This document shows, one piece after another, positions 43,965-53,164 of a DNA stretch of 64,000 nucleotides. The stretch's first letter is position 1; each line of letters opens with the position of its first letter. The notes beneath the pieces were generated by a model. It was not told the origin of the DNA. It made no database searches and saw only the letters and a list, made by a program, of their open reading frames with translations. The translations under genes and the position numbers were made by a program. The stretch comes from Chitinophaga oryziterrae (GTDB taxonomy: Bacteria; Bacteroidota; Bacteroidia; Chitinophagales; Chitinophagaceae): contig NZ_WRXO01000006.1 in NCBI RefSeq assembly GCF_009758125.1, positions 124,001 to 188,000 on the forward strand. Direction: 5' to 3'.

Positions 43965-46208
43965 CTATGAATGATGCAGGATTTTCGCCCGCAATATTTT
44001 TAATCCGGAAACACCTTCCAGGTCTTCCACGTCAAATTGCTCCACGTCCACGTCCAGCAACCTTTCACCCTGCAATACTTTAATATAACGCCCATATTCC
44101 TGTGCTTCCACATCATTGGAATATACGATCGTTAGTTTGCCCGGTTGGGTGATCCGCTCAGGACTACCTTTAATATGCGCTTTATCTATCCTCTTCTTCA
44201 CGATCTCAAACCGTGCATTATAACTGCCATCCACATCAAATCGCTTCTCATCCATTCTAAACCTAATATCAATATGCGACTGATACACCAGCACCAGCGT
44301 TGTCACTTCTAACGGATAAGGTAATACGGGGCGCAAATGATAATGCGCCTGTTCCATCTCACAAATCACTCTTAACTGCCACATGCGCAGTGCATACAAC
44401 TTCTTCATATTAAACTCCGCAAAAGGGGCGATGGCCGCACCTACATATAAATTATGCTCTACGCCGTCCGTCTTGAACCGCTCATAGTAATGCTGGAAAG
44501 CTTCCTGCGCTTCAACCTGTCGCTCATCAATAATGGTTGCCAGCTGCTCATTGATCATCGAAATAGTCGTCTCATACTTTCTTCGATAAACATGAAAATC
44601 AGTATTGAAATATTCATAGATCACTTGCATCATGGATTCATTCGTCACCTGTCTGATCCTGGGATGTACCTTTCTGTTCAGATAGTTATCTATATACTGT
44701 TCTGTACTGGCCTGTAAAGGTAAAGCCAGTTCTGCCAGGTATTTATTCAGTTGTTGCTCCATATCATAAGAAGCTTCTACCAGTTGCTGTGTATTCAGTT
44801 GCACTAATATAGCTGACAACGCTTTCAGTTGTTTCTTCAGGTCCTTCTGTATACTGGTATTCCGTGCTTCAGAAGAGCCCTTGATGTCCACCTGTCCATA
44901 TAAAGGATATACATCCGGAAACACGATTTCCTGTAGTTTATAATCCTGTGCTAACTGTTTATTATAAATAAACCTTTCCGCTTCTGCCTTAAACTTCCAG
45001 TACACACTGGAATGAATGGTAGTATATTTATCCTGGATCAGTGCCTGTACCTGGTTCTGTAATTCAGCGCTTAACCGTTCAATAGTATCCGTGAGGAACG
45101 GCATTAATACTTCCAGCTTATTCGCATTAATACTATTCAGCTCTTTCGGCCTGAAAGATACCACTTCCAGTACGCCGAACAGCACATCATTCTTCGCAAC
45201 CGGCGCCAGTATAAAACTCCTGATCCCCTGCGATAACATATTTGCTGCCAGCGTACCCGTAGACAATGCCGTATCTGCCACGGCAAAATAATGTCTTTCC
45301 TGTATCACACTACAGTACGACTGACTACACATCAGTTCCGTAGCCTCGCCACCTCCGCCTTGCAGAATAAAGCTACTCAGCTGCTGCCCGAAGGGATCAG
45401 GGCCAAACGTTCCATCTTTGAAAGCGGTAAACCCTATCTGCACATCCGGGATCTGGTAAATAGAACGGAAGATAGACTCAATACTCTCCCTGAATCCATT
45501 TGCATTAATCCCCAGCAATTTCTCCTTAAGAATAGACACCGCATTTTCAATGGTAGCGTCAAAAAGGTTCATAATTGAAAAGCCACGCATCAACCAGCTA
45601 TCCAGCGGGAATTTCTCTTTCCAGAGGGCAGTATCATCAAAGTTATTGATCAGCTGGTCAATGTCTGCTTCCGTTAAAGGAACGAATTTCTCCGTAGGAG
45701 TGATATCCAGGAAGTCCCCATTATACAATATCCTATAGTGCTTGGTGATCCCTGTCGCAGTAGGGATATCATAAAAGAGGGGATTACTGAAATTGAGATG
45801 AGTACCATAATATTCATTCAGTATGATACAACAGCTCATTACATAATACTGATGGCCGGTCATCCCCCTGATATTAATCTCAAAATCGGGCCCTGCTGCC
45901 TCTAATATCTTCTTAAACCGCTCCGAATGATTGAATATAATGGTAGTAAGCGGGATACTCACCGCCTTAATTTCATTCTCGCTAAGTACAGGAGGGAAGT
46001 AATCCCTCAGCAGCTTACTAATAAGCACTGCCTGTTCATTCAATAACGCAACATTCTCTATACCGGTCCTTAACTCAGGAAACCTGGCAACTTCTTCCAG
46101 CAGGGCCTGGGCATTCACATCTCCTTTTTCGGCCAACTGTTCAAAAGCACGTATCGGCTCCTCAAAACTGAGTTGTAACTGAAAAGGCGTATCCCAGAGT
46201 AGATGCAT
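43965..46208 (-). CDS. GAF-domain-containing protein
   Basis: 747 residues, soluble. A GAF sensor domain covers about residues 232-390 (IQERHYFAVADTALSTG, SFILAPVAKNDVLFGVLEVVS). It is flanked by an N-terminal helical domain (about 1-220) and a long C-terminal helical region (about 400-600, ELQNQVQALIQDKYTTIHSS) without kinase, cyclase or DNA-binding motifs. This architecture is recurrent in Bacteroidota and annotated only by its GAF domain. A sensory or scaffold role is inference. It reads in the same direction as the hypothetical gene downstream. Confidence 0.75.
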   Translation of the reverse strand: MHLLWDTPFQLQLSFEEPIRAFEQLAEKGDVNAQALLEEVARFPELRTGIENVALLNEQAVLISKLLRDYFPPVLSENEIKAVSIPLTTIIFNHSERFKKILEAAGPDFEINIRGMTGHQYYVMSCCIILNEYYGTHLNFSNPLFYDIPTATGITKHYRILYNGDFLDITPTEKFVPLTEADIDQLINNFDDTALWKEKFPLDSWLMRGFSIMNLFDATIENAVSILKEKLLGINANGFRESIESIFRSIYQIPDVQIGFTAFKDGTFGPDPFGQQLSSFILQGGGGEATELMCSQSYCSVIQERHYFAVADTALSTGTLAANMLSQGIRSFILAPVAKNDVLFGVLEVVSFRPKELNSINANKLEVLMPFLTDTIERLSAELQNQVQALIQDKYTTIHSSVYWKFKAEAERFIYNKQLAQDYKLQEIVFPDVYPLYGQVDIKGSSEARNTSIQKDLKKQLKALSAILVQLNTQQLVEASYDMEQQLNKYLAELALPLQASTEQYIDNYLNRKVHPRIRQVTNESMMQVIYEYFNTDFHVYRRKYETTISMINEQLATIIDERQVEAQEAFQHYYERFKTDGVEHNLYVGAAIAPFAEFNMKKLYALRMWQLRVICEMEQAHYHLRPVLPYPLEVTTLVLVYQSHIDIRFRMDEKRFDVDGSYNARFEIVKKRIDKAHIKGSPERITQPGKLTIVYSNDVEAQEYGRYIKVLQGERLLDVDVEQFDVEDLEGVSGLKILRAKILHHS

Positions 46209-46434
46209 AGTCTTTATTTACTAGCCCAAATTTATCAAATTTAAATTCAATAGGAGGGAGTTATAAATTGTGCTGTTGGCTCAAACTTTTTTCGCATGAT
46301 TTGTTCTGTTATTAAAATATATTCTTAATTCTTTGTAAATTGACATTTGGGATTTCTTATTGCCTTCAAACAATGAATTTGCTACCCGCTCAGATAATGA
46401 AAGCTTGTTTAAGCCTGACTAAAATACAATTGAG

Positions 46435-47499
46435 ATGAAAAATGTAAGAGATATCAGTTTTTTTACTTTGTTTTTGTTCACTTGTTTACAGGTATGTGGT
46501 CAAAACCACTCAGCTTTGAATGAAACAAACTCAAAAAATGGTGTCTTAGCTCCAAAGCCGGCATTCCGTGATCCGGTTTATGACGGCGCAGCCGACCCGA
46601 TGGTTATTTGGAATCCGCTGGTGTCGAAATGGTGGATGTTTTACACAAACCGCAGAGCCAATATGACTAATTTACCGGGAGTTAGTTGGGTGTTCGGTTC
46701 ACCTATCGGCATTGCTGAATCCACTGATGGTGCGAATTGGAAATATTTAGGTACTGCAAATTTTAATGATCTGCCGAAAGAATGCGGAGCAAGGGATTCT
46801 ACAACCTTTTGGGCTCCCGATATTGTGTCAGGTGACGATGGCAAGTGGCACATGTACTTAAGCATAGTGCCAGGTATTGACGTTAAATGGGGCCTTCCTG
46901 GTTTTATTTCTCATTTAAGCAGCACTAACCTTCGCGACTGGAAATATGAAAATCGCCTCACTCAACTGGGCACACAGGTAATTGATGCCGATATTTTGCG
47001 AATGCCTGATGGGATGTGGCGCATGTACTATAAAGATCAAAGAGGCTACTCGCATATCAATGTGACAGAAAGCAAAGACCTTTACTTCTCATCTACCCCC
47101 AAAGAAGTACTAAGGACTAACGGAGAAGGACCCATTGCTTTTCAATGGAAAGATTATTATTGGCTGATTATTGATACCTGGAACGGGCAGACAGTTCATC
47201 GCTCAAAAGATGGCAATACCTGGGAGGTTCAACCCGGAAGCCCTCTTATGCCCGATGGGCAGGGAACTGGTAAAGATGATATTCCTAATGCATTGCATGC
47301 TAACGTTGTTATCAGTAATAACAGGGTATATATGTATTACTTCACTCATCCTGGCAGGATAGGAGCCGATAAAAATAAAGATACTTATGAACAGCGACGC
47401 ACTTCTGTTCAGGTGGTAGAATTAAAGTTGAATGAAGCGGGGTGGCTTACAGCCGATAGAAACAAACCAACCTACGTAAAACTTTCACGACCTAAGTAG
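46435..47499 (+). CDS. Secreted GH43-like glycoside hydrolase (five-bladed propeller)
   Basis: 354 residues with a signal peptide (cleavage near VCGQN). It is a five-bladed beta-propeller of the GH43/GH32-like superfamily: RDPVYDGAADPMVIWNP (candidate catalytic Asp in blade 1), FWAPDIVSGDDGKWHMYLS, QVIDADILRMPDGMWRMYYK and EGPIAFQWKDYYWLI with a candidate acid Glu. Likely acts on a plant or microbial polysaccharide side chain in the periplasm or outside the cell. It stands alone with no Sus genes adjacent. Family number is inferred from motifs only. Confidence 0.72.
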   Translation: MKNVRDISFFTLFLFTCLQVCGQNHSALNETNSKNGVLAPKPAFRDPVYDGAADPMVIWNPLVSKWWMFYTNRRANMTNLPGVSWVFGSPIGIAESTDGANWKYLGTANFNDLPKECGARDSTTFWAPDIVSGDDGKWHMYLSIVPGIDVKWGLPGFISHLSSTNLRDWKYENRLTQLGTQVIDADILRMPDGMWRMYYKDQRGYSHINVTESKDLYFSSTPKEVLRTNGEGPIAFQWKDYYWLIIDTWNGQTVHRSKDGNTWEVQPGSPLMPDGQGTGKDDIPNALHANVVISNNRVYMYYFTHPGRIGADKNKDTYEQRRTSVQVVELKLNEAGWLTADRNKPTYVKLSRPK

Positions 47500-47723
47500 T
47501 ATATCGGAAGGCATTATTTATCTGCATTCTCGAACATGTATGCGGCAACGGGAAACAAAAAATACTGTTACAGCCTGAATGGCAAAATTCCGAAGCGACA
47601 AGCTTCGGTACAAAAAAGTCGGATTTGAATAAAACAAAGCCACTTAATTTTCACAATCCTAAAGGAACTAGTTGATATATCAAATATTGGGGACTTCAAA
47701 TAAAAGTTGAGGAAAAGATTATT

Positions 47724-47761
47724 TATTCATGGCCGTTTCAAATTCGAAACGGCCATGAATA
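47724..47761. terminator. Perfect palindrome, bidirectional terminator
   Basis: Two 16-nt perfect arms (TATTCATGGCCGTTTC and complement) around a 6-nt loop, between the GH43-like gene (+) and an SDR gene (-). The only other structure in this 299-bp gap is a CCGAAGC/GCTTCGG stem at 47590-47608; no gene is seen. Confidence 0.7.
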
Positions 47762-47798
47762 AAGTCTTATCGCTTAAACATTCGAATGAATACCCTGC

Positions 47799-48662
47799 TT
47801 ATAACCATTCGCCCCAGCCCATTCGTTTTATCCATTCCTGATTATATGGAATTTTTGTATTTGCATATTCTTGTTCCAGGTTACCGGTAACCCGGTTGAC
47901 AGTGGTATAAAATGGTCTTGTACCAGGTGCCATCTCTACCAGTTTGGTTACTGCATCAGCAATTTCCTGCGGGTCCATTTTATATTCATCGATCTTTCCA
48001 TACATAATGCCGCCGAATTTTTGGATTTTTTCCAACGCTTCGCTGCCATAAGCTGCTGTTATCTCCGGCCTGTCAGATCCATTTTCCGGTTTCTCACTAA
48101 TACCTGTCGGATAGGCGCCGGGTTGAAGCGTTACCGTTTCAATCCCATAGTCCTTAACCTCATAACGGATAGTTTCAGTTATTCCTTCAATGGCCCATTT
48201 CGATCCATTATATGGCCCGAGATACGGCGCGGTAATTAAGCCCAAACCACTGGTAATATTAATGATCAGACCCGAACGGTGCTCGCGCATAGACGGCAGC
48301 ACCGCAAGAAGATTCCGTACGGTACCCCAAAGATTTACTTCGAAAATATTTTTCATTTGTTCAATGGATGTTGCTTCGAACAGCCCAAAACCTGTTATTC
48401 CCGCATTATTGATTAATACGTCGATCTGCCCGTATTTTTTGACTGTTACTTCAACAGCAGCATTTACTGATTCTGCGCTGGTCACATCCATTTCAACCAC
48501 TTCGATGTTAGGTATAGCGTTCAATTCCTTTGCTATACCGGCATTTTTAGTGGCTATACTACGCATAGCCGCAATTACCGTGTATCCCTTTGCAGCGAGG
48601 TCCAAAGCCATCAGCTTTCCGAATCCGGAACTTGTTCCGGTTATTAAAATCGTCTTTGACAT
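47799..48662 (-). CDS. Short-chain dehydrogenase/reductase
   Basis: 287 residues, classical SDR. The cofactor motif TGTSSGFGKLMA (TGxxxGxG) is near residue 8, NNAG near 86, the catalytic Ser in INITSGLGL and the Tyr/Lys pair in YNGSKWAIEG. Conserved positions after the YxxxK fit the NADP-dependent oxidoreductase type. It is divergent from a Crp-family regulator, which probably controls it. Substrate unknown. Confidence 0.88.
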   Translation of the reverse strand: MSKTILITGTSSGFGKLMALDLAAKGYTVIAAMRSIATKNAGIAKELNAIPNIEVVEMDVTSAESVNAAVEVTVKKYGQIDVLINNAGITGFGLFEATSIEQMKNIFEVNLWGTVRNLLAVLPSMREHRSGLIINITSGLGLITAPYLGPYNGSKWAIEGITETIRYEVKDYGIETVTLQPGAYPTGISEKPENGSDRPEITAAYGSEALEKIQKFGGIMYGKIDEYKMDPQEIADAVTKLVEMAPGTRPFYTTVNRVTGNLEQEYANTKIPYNQEWIKRMGWGEWL

Positions 48663-48876
48663 ATGTTCTTATGTTTAAATCTTAATAATAAGATAGTACA
48701 CAAAGGTCGCGGGAACAGTACGTCCGGGACAAGGACATTTAAAGCAAAATACCTGTGACTTTTATCACAGTAATTAAGGGTATAGAATGACATCACGATA
48801 TTTGCGATCAAAAATGTAAAAGGCTTTTCAGGAGAGATCGTTAGCCTGGTCATTTTAGTCAGTCACCAATTTTGAA

Positions 48877-48907
48877 ATTGTAAAAACGGCCATTTATTGT
48901 AGATTTG
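48877..48907 (+). promoter_or_regulatory. Candidate Bacteroidota promoter of the Crp-family gene
   Basis: ATTG at 48877-48880 and TAGATTTG at 48900-48907 with a 19-bp spacer match the -33/-7 consensus (TTTG-N19-TAnnTTTG) well. The start codon is 18 bp downstream. The rest of the 263-bp divergent gap shows no other clear signal. Confidence 0.5.
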
Positions 48908-48925
48908 TTTTATTGCGATTGATCT

Positions 48926-49504
48926 ATGTTTAAAGCTTTCGAAATTTACTTAAAGGAAAAAGCAGACCTGACACCGGACGAACTGGATGCGGTGCGTGCT
49001 GTTAGTATCGAAAAAAAGATAAGGAAAAGACAATATCTCCTTCAGGAAGGTGACGTTTGTCTTCATAACTGCTTTATTGTAAAAGGTTGTCTTCGCTCTT
49101 ACAGGGTTGGCGAGGACGGAACGGAACACATACTTCGTTTTGCCGTTGAGAATTGGTGGATCAGTGACCATGAAAGTTACAATACCGGGAACCCGTCAAA
49201 AAGCAATATAGATGCGTTGGAAAACGCTGAAGTTATATTGATAGAAAAAACGGCCTTCATTTATTTAATGACAAGCATACCCAGATTCAAGAACTTTATA
49301 GAAGGGCTTAAGTCGAGGAGTTTTGATGCCAGCCAAAACAGGATAATGAGCAATATCAGTGATACCGCCGAAGAAAAATATCAGTATTTCATGACATCTT
49401 TCCCCGATATTTTTTATCGCGTTCCCTTGCACATGATCGCTTCTTACCTGGGTGTATCAAGGGAAACCTTAAGCAGGATCAGAAGCAAGTTCTCTCATAA
49501 ATAA
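48926..49504 (+). CDS. Crp/Fnr-family transcriptional regulator
   Basis: 192 residues: an N-terminal cyclic-nucleotide-binding-like beta-barrel (about 20-110, RQYLLQEGDVCLHNCFIVKGCLRSYRV) and a short C-terminal helix-turn-helix (MIASYLGVSRETLSRIRSKF). The domain pattern is that of the Bacteroidota Crp branch without the cAMP-binding residues. It is divergent from the SDR gene and is its likely regulator, as is typical for such pairs. Confidence 0.85.
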   Translation: MFKAFEIYLKEKADLTPDELDAVRAVSIEKKIRKRQYLLQEGDVCLHNCFIVKGCLRSYRVGEDGTEHILRFAVENWWISDHESYNTGNPSKSNIDALENAEVILIEKTAFIYLMTSIPRFKNFIEGLKSRSFDASQNRIMSNISDTAEEKYQYFMTSFPDIFYRVPLHMIASYLGVSRETLSRIRSKFSHK

Positions 49505-49587
49505 TACAGGTACTTCTCACCCCGTCAAGCTCATAGGTGCTTAACCTGCCTTCCGTTTTTTTTATGTTTTAAGATCATAACATGCAT

Positions 49588-49630
49588 AAGGGCGACTGCC
49601 ATGTGTTTTTCACCATAGCAGACGCCCTTT
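49588..49630. terminator. Bidirectional terminator
   Basis: Stem AAGGGCG-CTGCCATG / CATAGCAG-CGCCCTT with two mismatches and a T-run on the plus strand (CTTTTTATTTT). It separates the convergent Crp-family (+) and lipase (-) genes. Confidence 0.75.
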
Positions 49631-49648
49631 TTATTTTAGAAAGATTGT

Positions 49649-50641
49649 TTAAACGGCGTGTATAACTGGCTTTCTTGTCAGCGATGGCAGCTTTATACCG
49701 AAATAGCCCGCGTAGTTAAACAGTTGATGTTGTTGACCCGCCTGGTTCAACCAGTCCTGGATAGTATTGTTCTCATAATTAGGGTCCAGGTTGGCTGTAA
49801 AAGTAACGTAGTTATTTTGTGGTTGCTGGTAACCAGCGAGGAGGAATAATTCTCCAAGTAGTTGAAAAACCTTTTGCAGCTTAATCTGCTGCTGCTCAAA
49901 GGTGACCGTAATTGCAGATGCCGCTGGTTTGGGTGAATACAGATTACCTGTAGCAGCGAGCCCTTCTGCAACCGGGAAATTGGGAACAGCATCATTTGTA
50001 TTCTGATAATGCCATGCCGTAGGCAATTTGGCATCCAGGTCATCGGCAAAATCGCTGTTACCGGAGGCCGGTGCTGCAAAAGTAAAAAGGGAAATGTTGT
50101 CGGAGGGCAACCCTTTCCGTTTAAGCGTCTCTACATAGTAAGACGCATACACGTTGGCCATATTGCCGCCCAGGCTATGTCCCGTAATGATCAGCTGTTT
50201 GCCTTTACCGACTGTATTGGCTAACAGATAATCGATAAGGAACTGGTCAGATCCCAGCGAGTCCTGCATAAGCAGCATACTCGTGAAAGCGACATAAGCC
50301 CCTGCGCTGACACAGGGCATTGAAGTATTGGCAAAAGGCCAGTATGCCAATGCTACATCCAGGTCCTCCAGGGCCCAATCGACAAAAGTATCCCAATCGT
50401 TGAAAATACCATTGGTAACAACTGAGCCTCTGATGGTCAGCGCATAATTTTGCCCGGTAGCGTCTACCGCAACAAATGCGTAATTGGGGTCAGTTACCTG
50501 GCCGCCATTCCAGACTATTTTCCAGCCCGGCATGAGCTTTCCTATGTCCAGGACAGGATCGTAGTCCATGGCTACATTACAAAGTTGTACAGCATTCAGC
50601 GCATTTTTAAGTGGGGTACTGTTACTGATTTTTGGTTCCAT
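49649..50641 (-). CDS. Class 3 lipase-family protein
   Basis: 330 residues of the alpha/beta-hydrolase lipase_3 fold. The nucleophile elbow is GHSLGGNMANVYASY (Ser near 158), preceded by FVAVDATGQNYALTIRGSV and followed by FAAPASGNSDFADDL and WHYQNTNDAVPNFP (candidate Asp). No signal peptide is evident, so it may be cytoplasmic or secreted by another route. Expected to hydrolyse acylglycerols or similar esters. Confidence 0.82.
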   Translation of the reverse strand: MEPKISNSTPLKNALNAVQLCNVAMDYDPVLDIGKLMPGWKIVWNGGQVTDPNYAFVAVDATGQNYALTIRGSVVTNGIFNDWDTFVDWALEDLDVALAYWPFANTSMPCVSAGAYVAFTSMLLMQDSLGSDQFLIDYLLANTVGKGKQLIITGHSLGGNMANVYASYYVETLKRKGLPSDNISLFTFAAPASGNSDFADDLDAKLPTAWHYQNTNDAVPNFPVAEGLAATGNLYSPKPAASAITVTFEQQQIKLQKVFQLLGELFLLAGYQQPQNNYVTFTANLDPNYENNTIQDWLNQAGQQHQLFNYAGYFGIKLPSLTRKPVIHAV

Positions 50642-51059
50642 AGAATTGGTTTTGAGGGTGAAAAATAACGGGAATATAACTGGTTATCCAGGGGTTAGTC
50701 TTCTTGCATTCACTATATTAAGTTAGTAAATTTATTCAGATTCCAAACAAAATAATAATTGCATTAACAAAAAACGTATTTATATAAGCCTTATCGAAAA
50801 GATATAATTTAACAAGACCAGAAGTCAGTAAAAGCCTGCAGAAGCCGCTGTTTGCGGGCTTTTCTATAATTCTTCCGGTTTATCCTGTTAACCGGACTTG
50901 AATGTTAAGCAAATAATTATTTAAGCAGGGCCCGCTTACCATATGTAAACAAAAGAATAAAGTCATCGCAATACTTTGTTACGAAATAAGTCGAAAGCAC
51001 CGAAGGTATTACACTATATTACAAAGAAGTTGACATAACTTTTAACCCGCAAAAAGAAA
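50642..51059. other. 418-bp intergenic region with an orphan hairpin
   Basis: AT-rich DNA between the divergent lipase and Crp-family genes. The only structure is a hairpin at 50830-50863 (AAAAGCCTGCA / TGCGGGCTTTT, one wobble pair) followed by TCTAT. It looks like a terminator, but no gene precedes it on the plus strand. No ORF of note. Confidence 0.5.
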
Positions 51060-51623
51060 ATGGATAAATTTTTTTTAACAGTTTCACAATTCACGGATTT
51101 ATCTGCTGATAGTAAACAGGAACTTTCATCTTGCCTGGAAGAATTAACGCTTCCCAAAGGACACATTCTTGTAAAACAAGATGCGGTTTGTAATTTCCTT
51201 TATTTTATTGACCGCGGTTTAACACGTACTTATTATTTGAAAGACGGAAAAGATGTTACCGATTGGATTAGTGATGAAAATTCTTTTGCTTGTTCTATTA
51301 TTAGTTTCATTACCCGGAAACCCGATAGACGGATAATCGAGTTGTTAGAACCTTCCGTTCTTTTTTCAGTTCACTACAACGATTTGGAAAGCCTTTGTAG
51401 TAAACACCATGACATTGAGAATTTTTTCCGGAATCTTGTAAGTTTTGGCTTAGTACAATTGCAACAGAAGTTTGACGACCTGCACTTTGCAAGTGCCTTG
51501 CAACGCTATCAAACCTTAATGACTACTCATCCGACATTTATTCAGCGTGTTCCGCTTGGAATGATTGCTTCTTATCTTGGCATCACCCAGGAAACTTTGA
51601 GCAGAATTCGTTCGCAGATTTGA
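51060..51623 (+). CDS. Crp/Fnr-family transcriptional regulator (second)
   Basis: 187 residues with the same layout as the gene at 48926: N-terminal cNMP-like barrel (LPKGHILVKQDAVCNFLYFIDRGLTRTYYL) and C-terminal HTH (GMIASYLGITQETLSRIRSQI). The DNA is clearly more AT-rich than its neighbours, suggesting different ancestry. It precedes a DoxX-family gene by 68 bp on the same strand, so it may regulate that gene and itself. Confidence 0.85.
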   Translation: MDKFFLTVSQFTDLSADSKQELSSCLEELTLPKGHILVKQDAVCNFLYFIDRGLTRTYYLKDGKDVTDWISDENSFACSIISFITRKPDRRIIELLEPSVLFSVHYNDLESLCSKHHDIENFFRNLVSFGLVQLQQKFDDLHFASALQRYQTLMTTHPTFIQRVPLGMIASYLGITQETLSRIRSQI

Positions 51624-51691
51624 TTTTTTGACAATTATCAAAGGAAATTATTCACATAGTGCTGTTCTTTGTGGTAGAAAATAGCAATGAT

Positions 51692-52051
51692 ATGAACACT
51701 ACTCTCTGGATTCTTCAAGCATTGATTGCTGCTGTATTTTTGTATTCGGGCGTGCAAAAATCAATTTACTCCGAACAAAAATTAGTGGCTAACGGAAATA
51801 CCGGCGTTGAAGGTCTGCCAACTGGTTTGATTCGCTTTATCGGCATATCAGAAATTTTAGGGACAATAGGAATTATCCTCCCTTTGTTGCTTCACATTCT
51901 TCCAATCCTGACAGCAATTTCCGCCATCTGTTTTGCCGTTATTATGATTCCTGCCGCTATCATTCACTACAAACGACACGAGCCAAAAAATGTTCTTAAC
52001 AACTGCATTCTGTTTCTAATGTGTGTATTTGTCGCTTATGGCAGGGCATAA
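51692..52051 (+). CDS. DoxX-family membrane protein
   Basis: 119 residues from the ATG at 51692 (MNTTLWILQALIAAVFLYSG); the 11 upstream codons in frame are not typical. Four transmembrane helices, with GLIRFIGISEILGTIGIILPLLLH as the family block. A DoxX_2-type inner-membrane protein. It follows a Crp-family regulator, a common pairing in this phylum. Confidence 0.8.
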   Translation: MNTTLWILQALIAAVFLYSGVQKSIYSEQKLVANGNTGVEGLPTGLIRFIGISEILGTIGIILPLLLHILPILTAISAICFAVIMIPAAIIHYKRHEPKNVLNNCILFLMCVFVAYGRA

Positions 52052-52118
52052 TTAACGATATCTGTCGTTTCATGAAAACATTACAATTCAGACAATGATA
52101 ATTACTAAAACAAGACTT

Positions 52119-52175
52119 CCTGCAACTTCGCTGCTTAACCGGCAGGCTGGCCCGCTTCCGGCAGATAGTTGCAGG
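52119..52175. repeat. 57-bp stem-loop between convergent DoxX and NADAR genes
   Basis: Outer arms CCTGCAACT and AGTTGCAGG pair perfectly; CCGGCAG occurs twice in the GC-rich middle. The GC content is well above the surroundings. It may be a terminator for one or both genes, though no T-run follows. Confidence 0.45.
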
Positions 52176-52206
52176 AGGCTTTATAATTTTCTATTCCTAT
52201 TTTCAT

Positions 52207-52752
52207 TCATTTCAATTGGTCCCGTACTTCCATTAAAGCATATCCTAATAAATTTTCACCTCTCCAGGATTGAGGATTAAAAACTTCAGGATTATCTTCA
52301 GCCATTCCAATTCCCCACACAGCATCTACAGGACTGGCTTCTACCAACACCTTTTCATCTGTTTTTAACAGAAATATCTTTAGTGCAGGATGTTGGGTAA
52401 ACTTGTGGAAATTACCTTCCACCACAATCCGGAACTTATGTTGCTCCCAAAGATCAGCATCAAAATTCTTCACCTTTCTTCCCAGTTTCTTCGCTTCTGC
52501 CGGAGTAGGTGCTTCCAGTATTTCGCTGATTATGTCATCATTCCCGAATAGCTTCGCTTTGGACGCCATCATCCAGTGTTCCGCTGTTAAGTAGGCATTC
52601 CCTCCAACATGAAATGTGGAAGGCCACCACTGACTAAAACAGCTCTTCGTAATGCTCCCGTCTTTAGAAGGGCGGTGTCCCCAGAAGAAAAGGAATTGAA
52701 CATTTTCTCCTTCCTGAGATTTCTTAATAAGCCAATCGTTATTATACTGCAT
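52207..52752 (-). CDS. NADAR-family protein (ADP-ribosyl-guanine glycohydrolase type)
   Basis: 181 residues, one NADAR domain (PF08719). Signatures are FLFFWGHRPSKDGSITKSCFSQWWPS, YLTAEHWMMASKAKLFGN (conserved Glu/His) and VWGIGM followed by NPQSWRGENLLGYALMEVR. Characterised NADAR proteins remove ADP-ribose from modified guanine bases, acting as antitoxin or repair enzymes, and others act in riboflavin metabolism. It overlaps the next gene upstream by 11 bp, and together with the macrodomain gene forms a tight three-gene unit. Confidence 0.88.
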   Translation of the reverse strand: MQYNNDWLIKKSQEGENVQFLFFWGHRPSKDGSITKSCFSQWWPSTFHVGGNAYLTAEHWMMASKAKLFGNDDIISEILEAPTPAEAKKLGRKVKNFDADLWEQHKFRIVVEGNFHKFTQHPALKIFLLKTDEKVLVEASPVDAVWGIGMAEDNPEVFNPQSWRGENLLGYALMEVRDQLK

Positions 52753-53164
52753 CTTCTTTAAATTTTAATAGCTCCTGTGCCAGTACCTCATGTTCGGGCA
52801 ACACAAAGTTGCTCCCGAAAAACACCTTCTTAACAGAGATTATACCTGCTATATTATTATTGAAAAGCTCAAGTTCTTCGGCCGGAACCCATAACTCTTC
52901 ATGGATTACACCACCCACATTTTGGACAGTATACTTTGAATAATGTTCCTCATTCAATTCAAAGGCAGTTACAATCCCGCAAAACCCGGAGAATTCGTCT
53001 GCTGTATTCCATTGGAATGCAATTTCTTCAGCATATTTCTGATTCAGTACCGGATAAAATATCGGTTGCCAGTCGAGCCTTGGTGGAAATTTCTTCCAGC
53101 CTGCATCAATGATTAATGCCAGTTCCTGTATACCAACCGGACGATATAATGTGATTGTTTTCAT
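52742..53164 (-). CDS. Putative ADP-ribosylation-related protein ('ADP-ribosylation/crystallin J1' family)
   Basis: 140 residues. It matches a small family usually labelled ADP-ribosylation/crystallin J1: TLYRPVGIQELALI, FPPRLDWQPIFYPVLN, YAEEIAFQWN and NVGGVIHEELWVPAEELELFNNNI. The label is not backed by known biochemistry. The conserved Arg in LYRPVG and the Glu-rich HEELWVPAEELE could be an ADP-ribose or NAD site by loose analogy with ADP-ribosyltransferases, which is inference. It overlaps the macrodomain gene by 4 bp and NADAR by 11 bp. Confidence 0.6.
   Translation of the reverse strand: MKTITLYRPVGIQELALIIDAGWKKFPPRLDWQPIFYPVLNQKYAEEIAFQWNTADEFSGFCGIVTAFELNEEHYSKYTVQNVGGVIHEELWVPAEELELFNNNIAGIISVKKVFFGSNFVLPEHEVLAQELLKFKEDAV

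Noticed and set aside
47500..47723. Gene remnant after the GH43-like gene
   Set aside because: The stretch was read in all frames; short ORFs only, no recognisable protein similarity, so it is left as intergenic DNA.
52119..52175. Integron attC site
   Set aside because: It is a stem-loop of suitable size, but the outer CCTGCAACT/AGTTGCAGG arms lack the RYYYAAC/GTTRRRY core layout and no integrase or cassette array is present.
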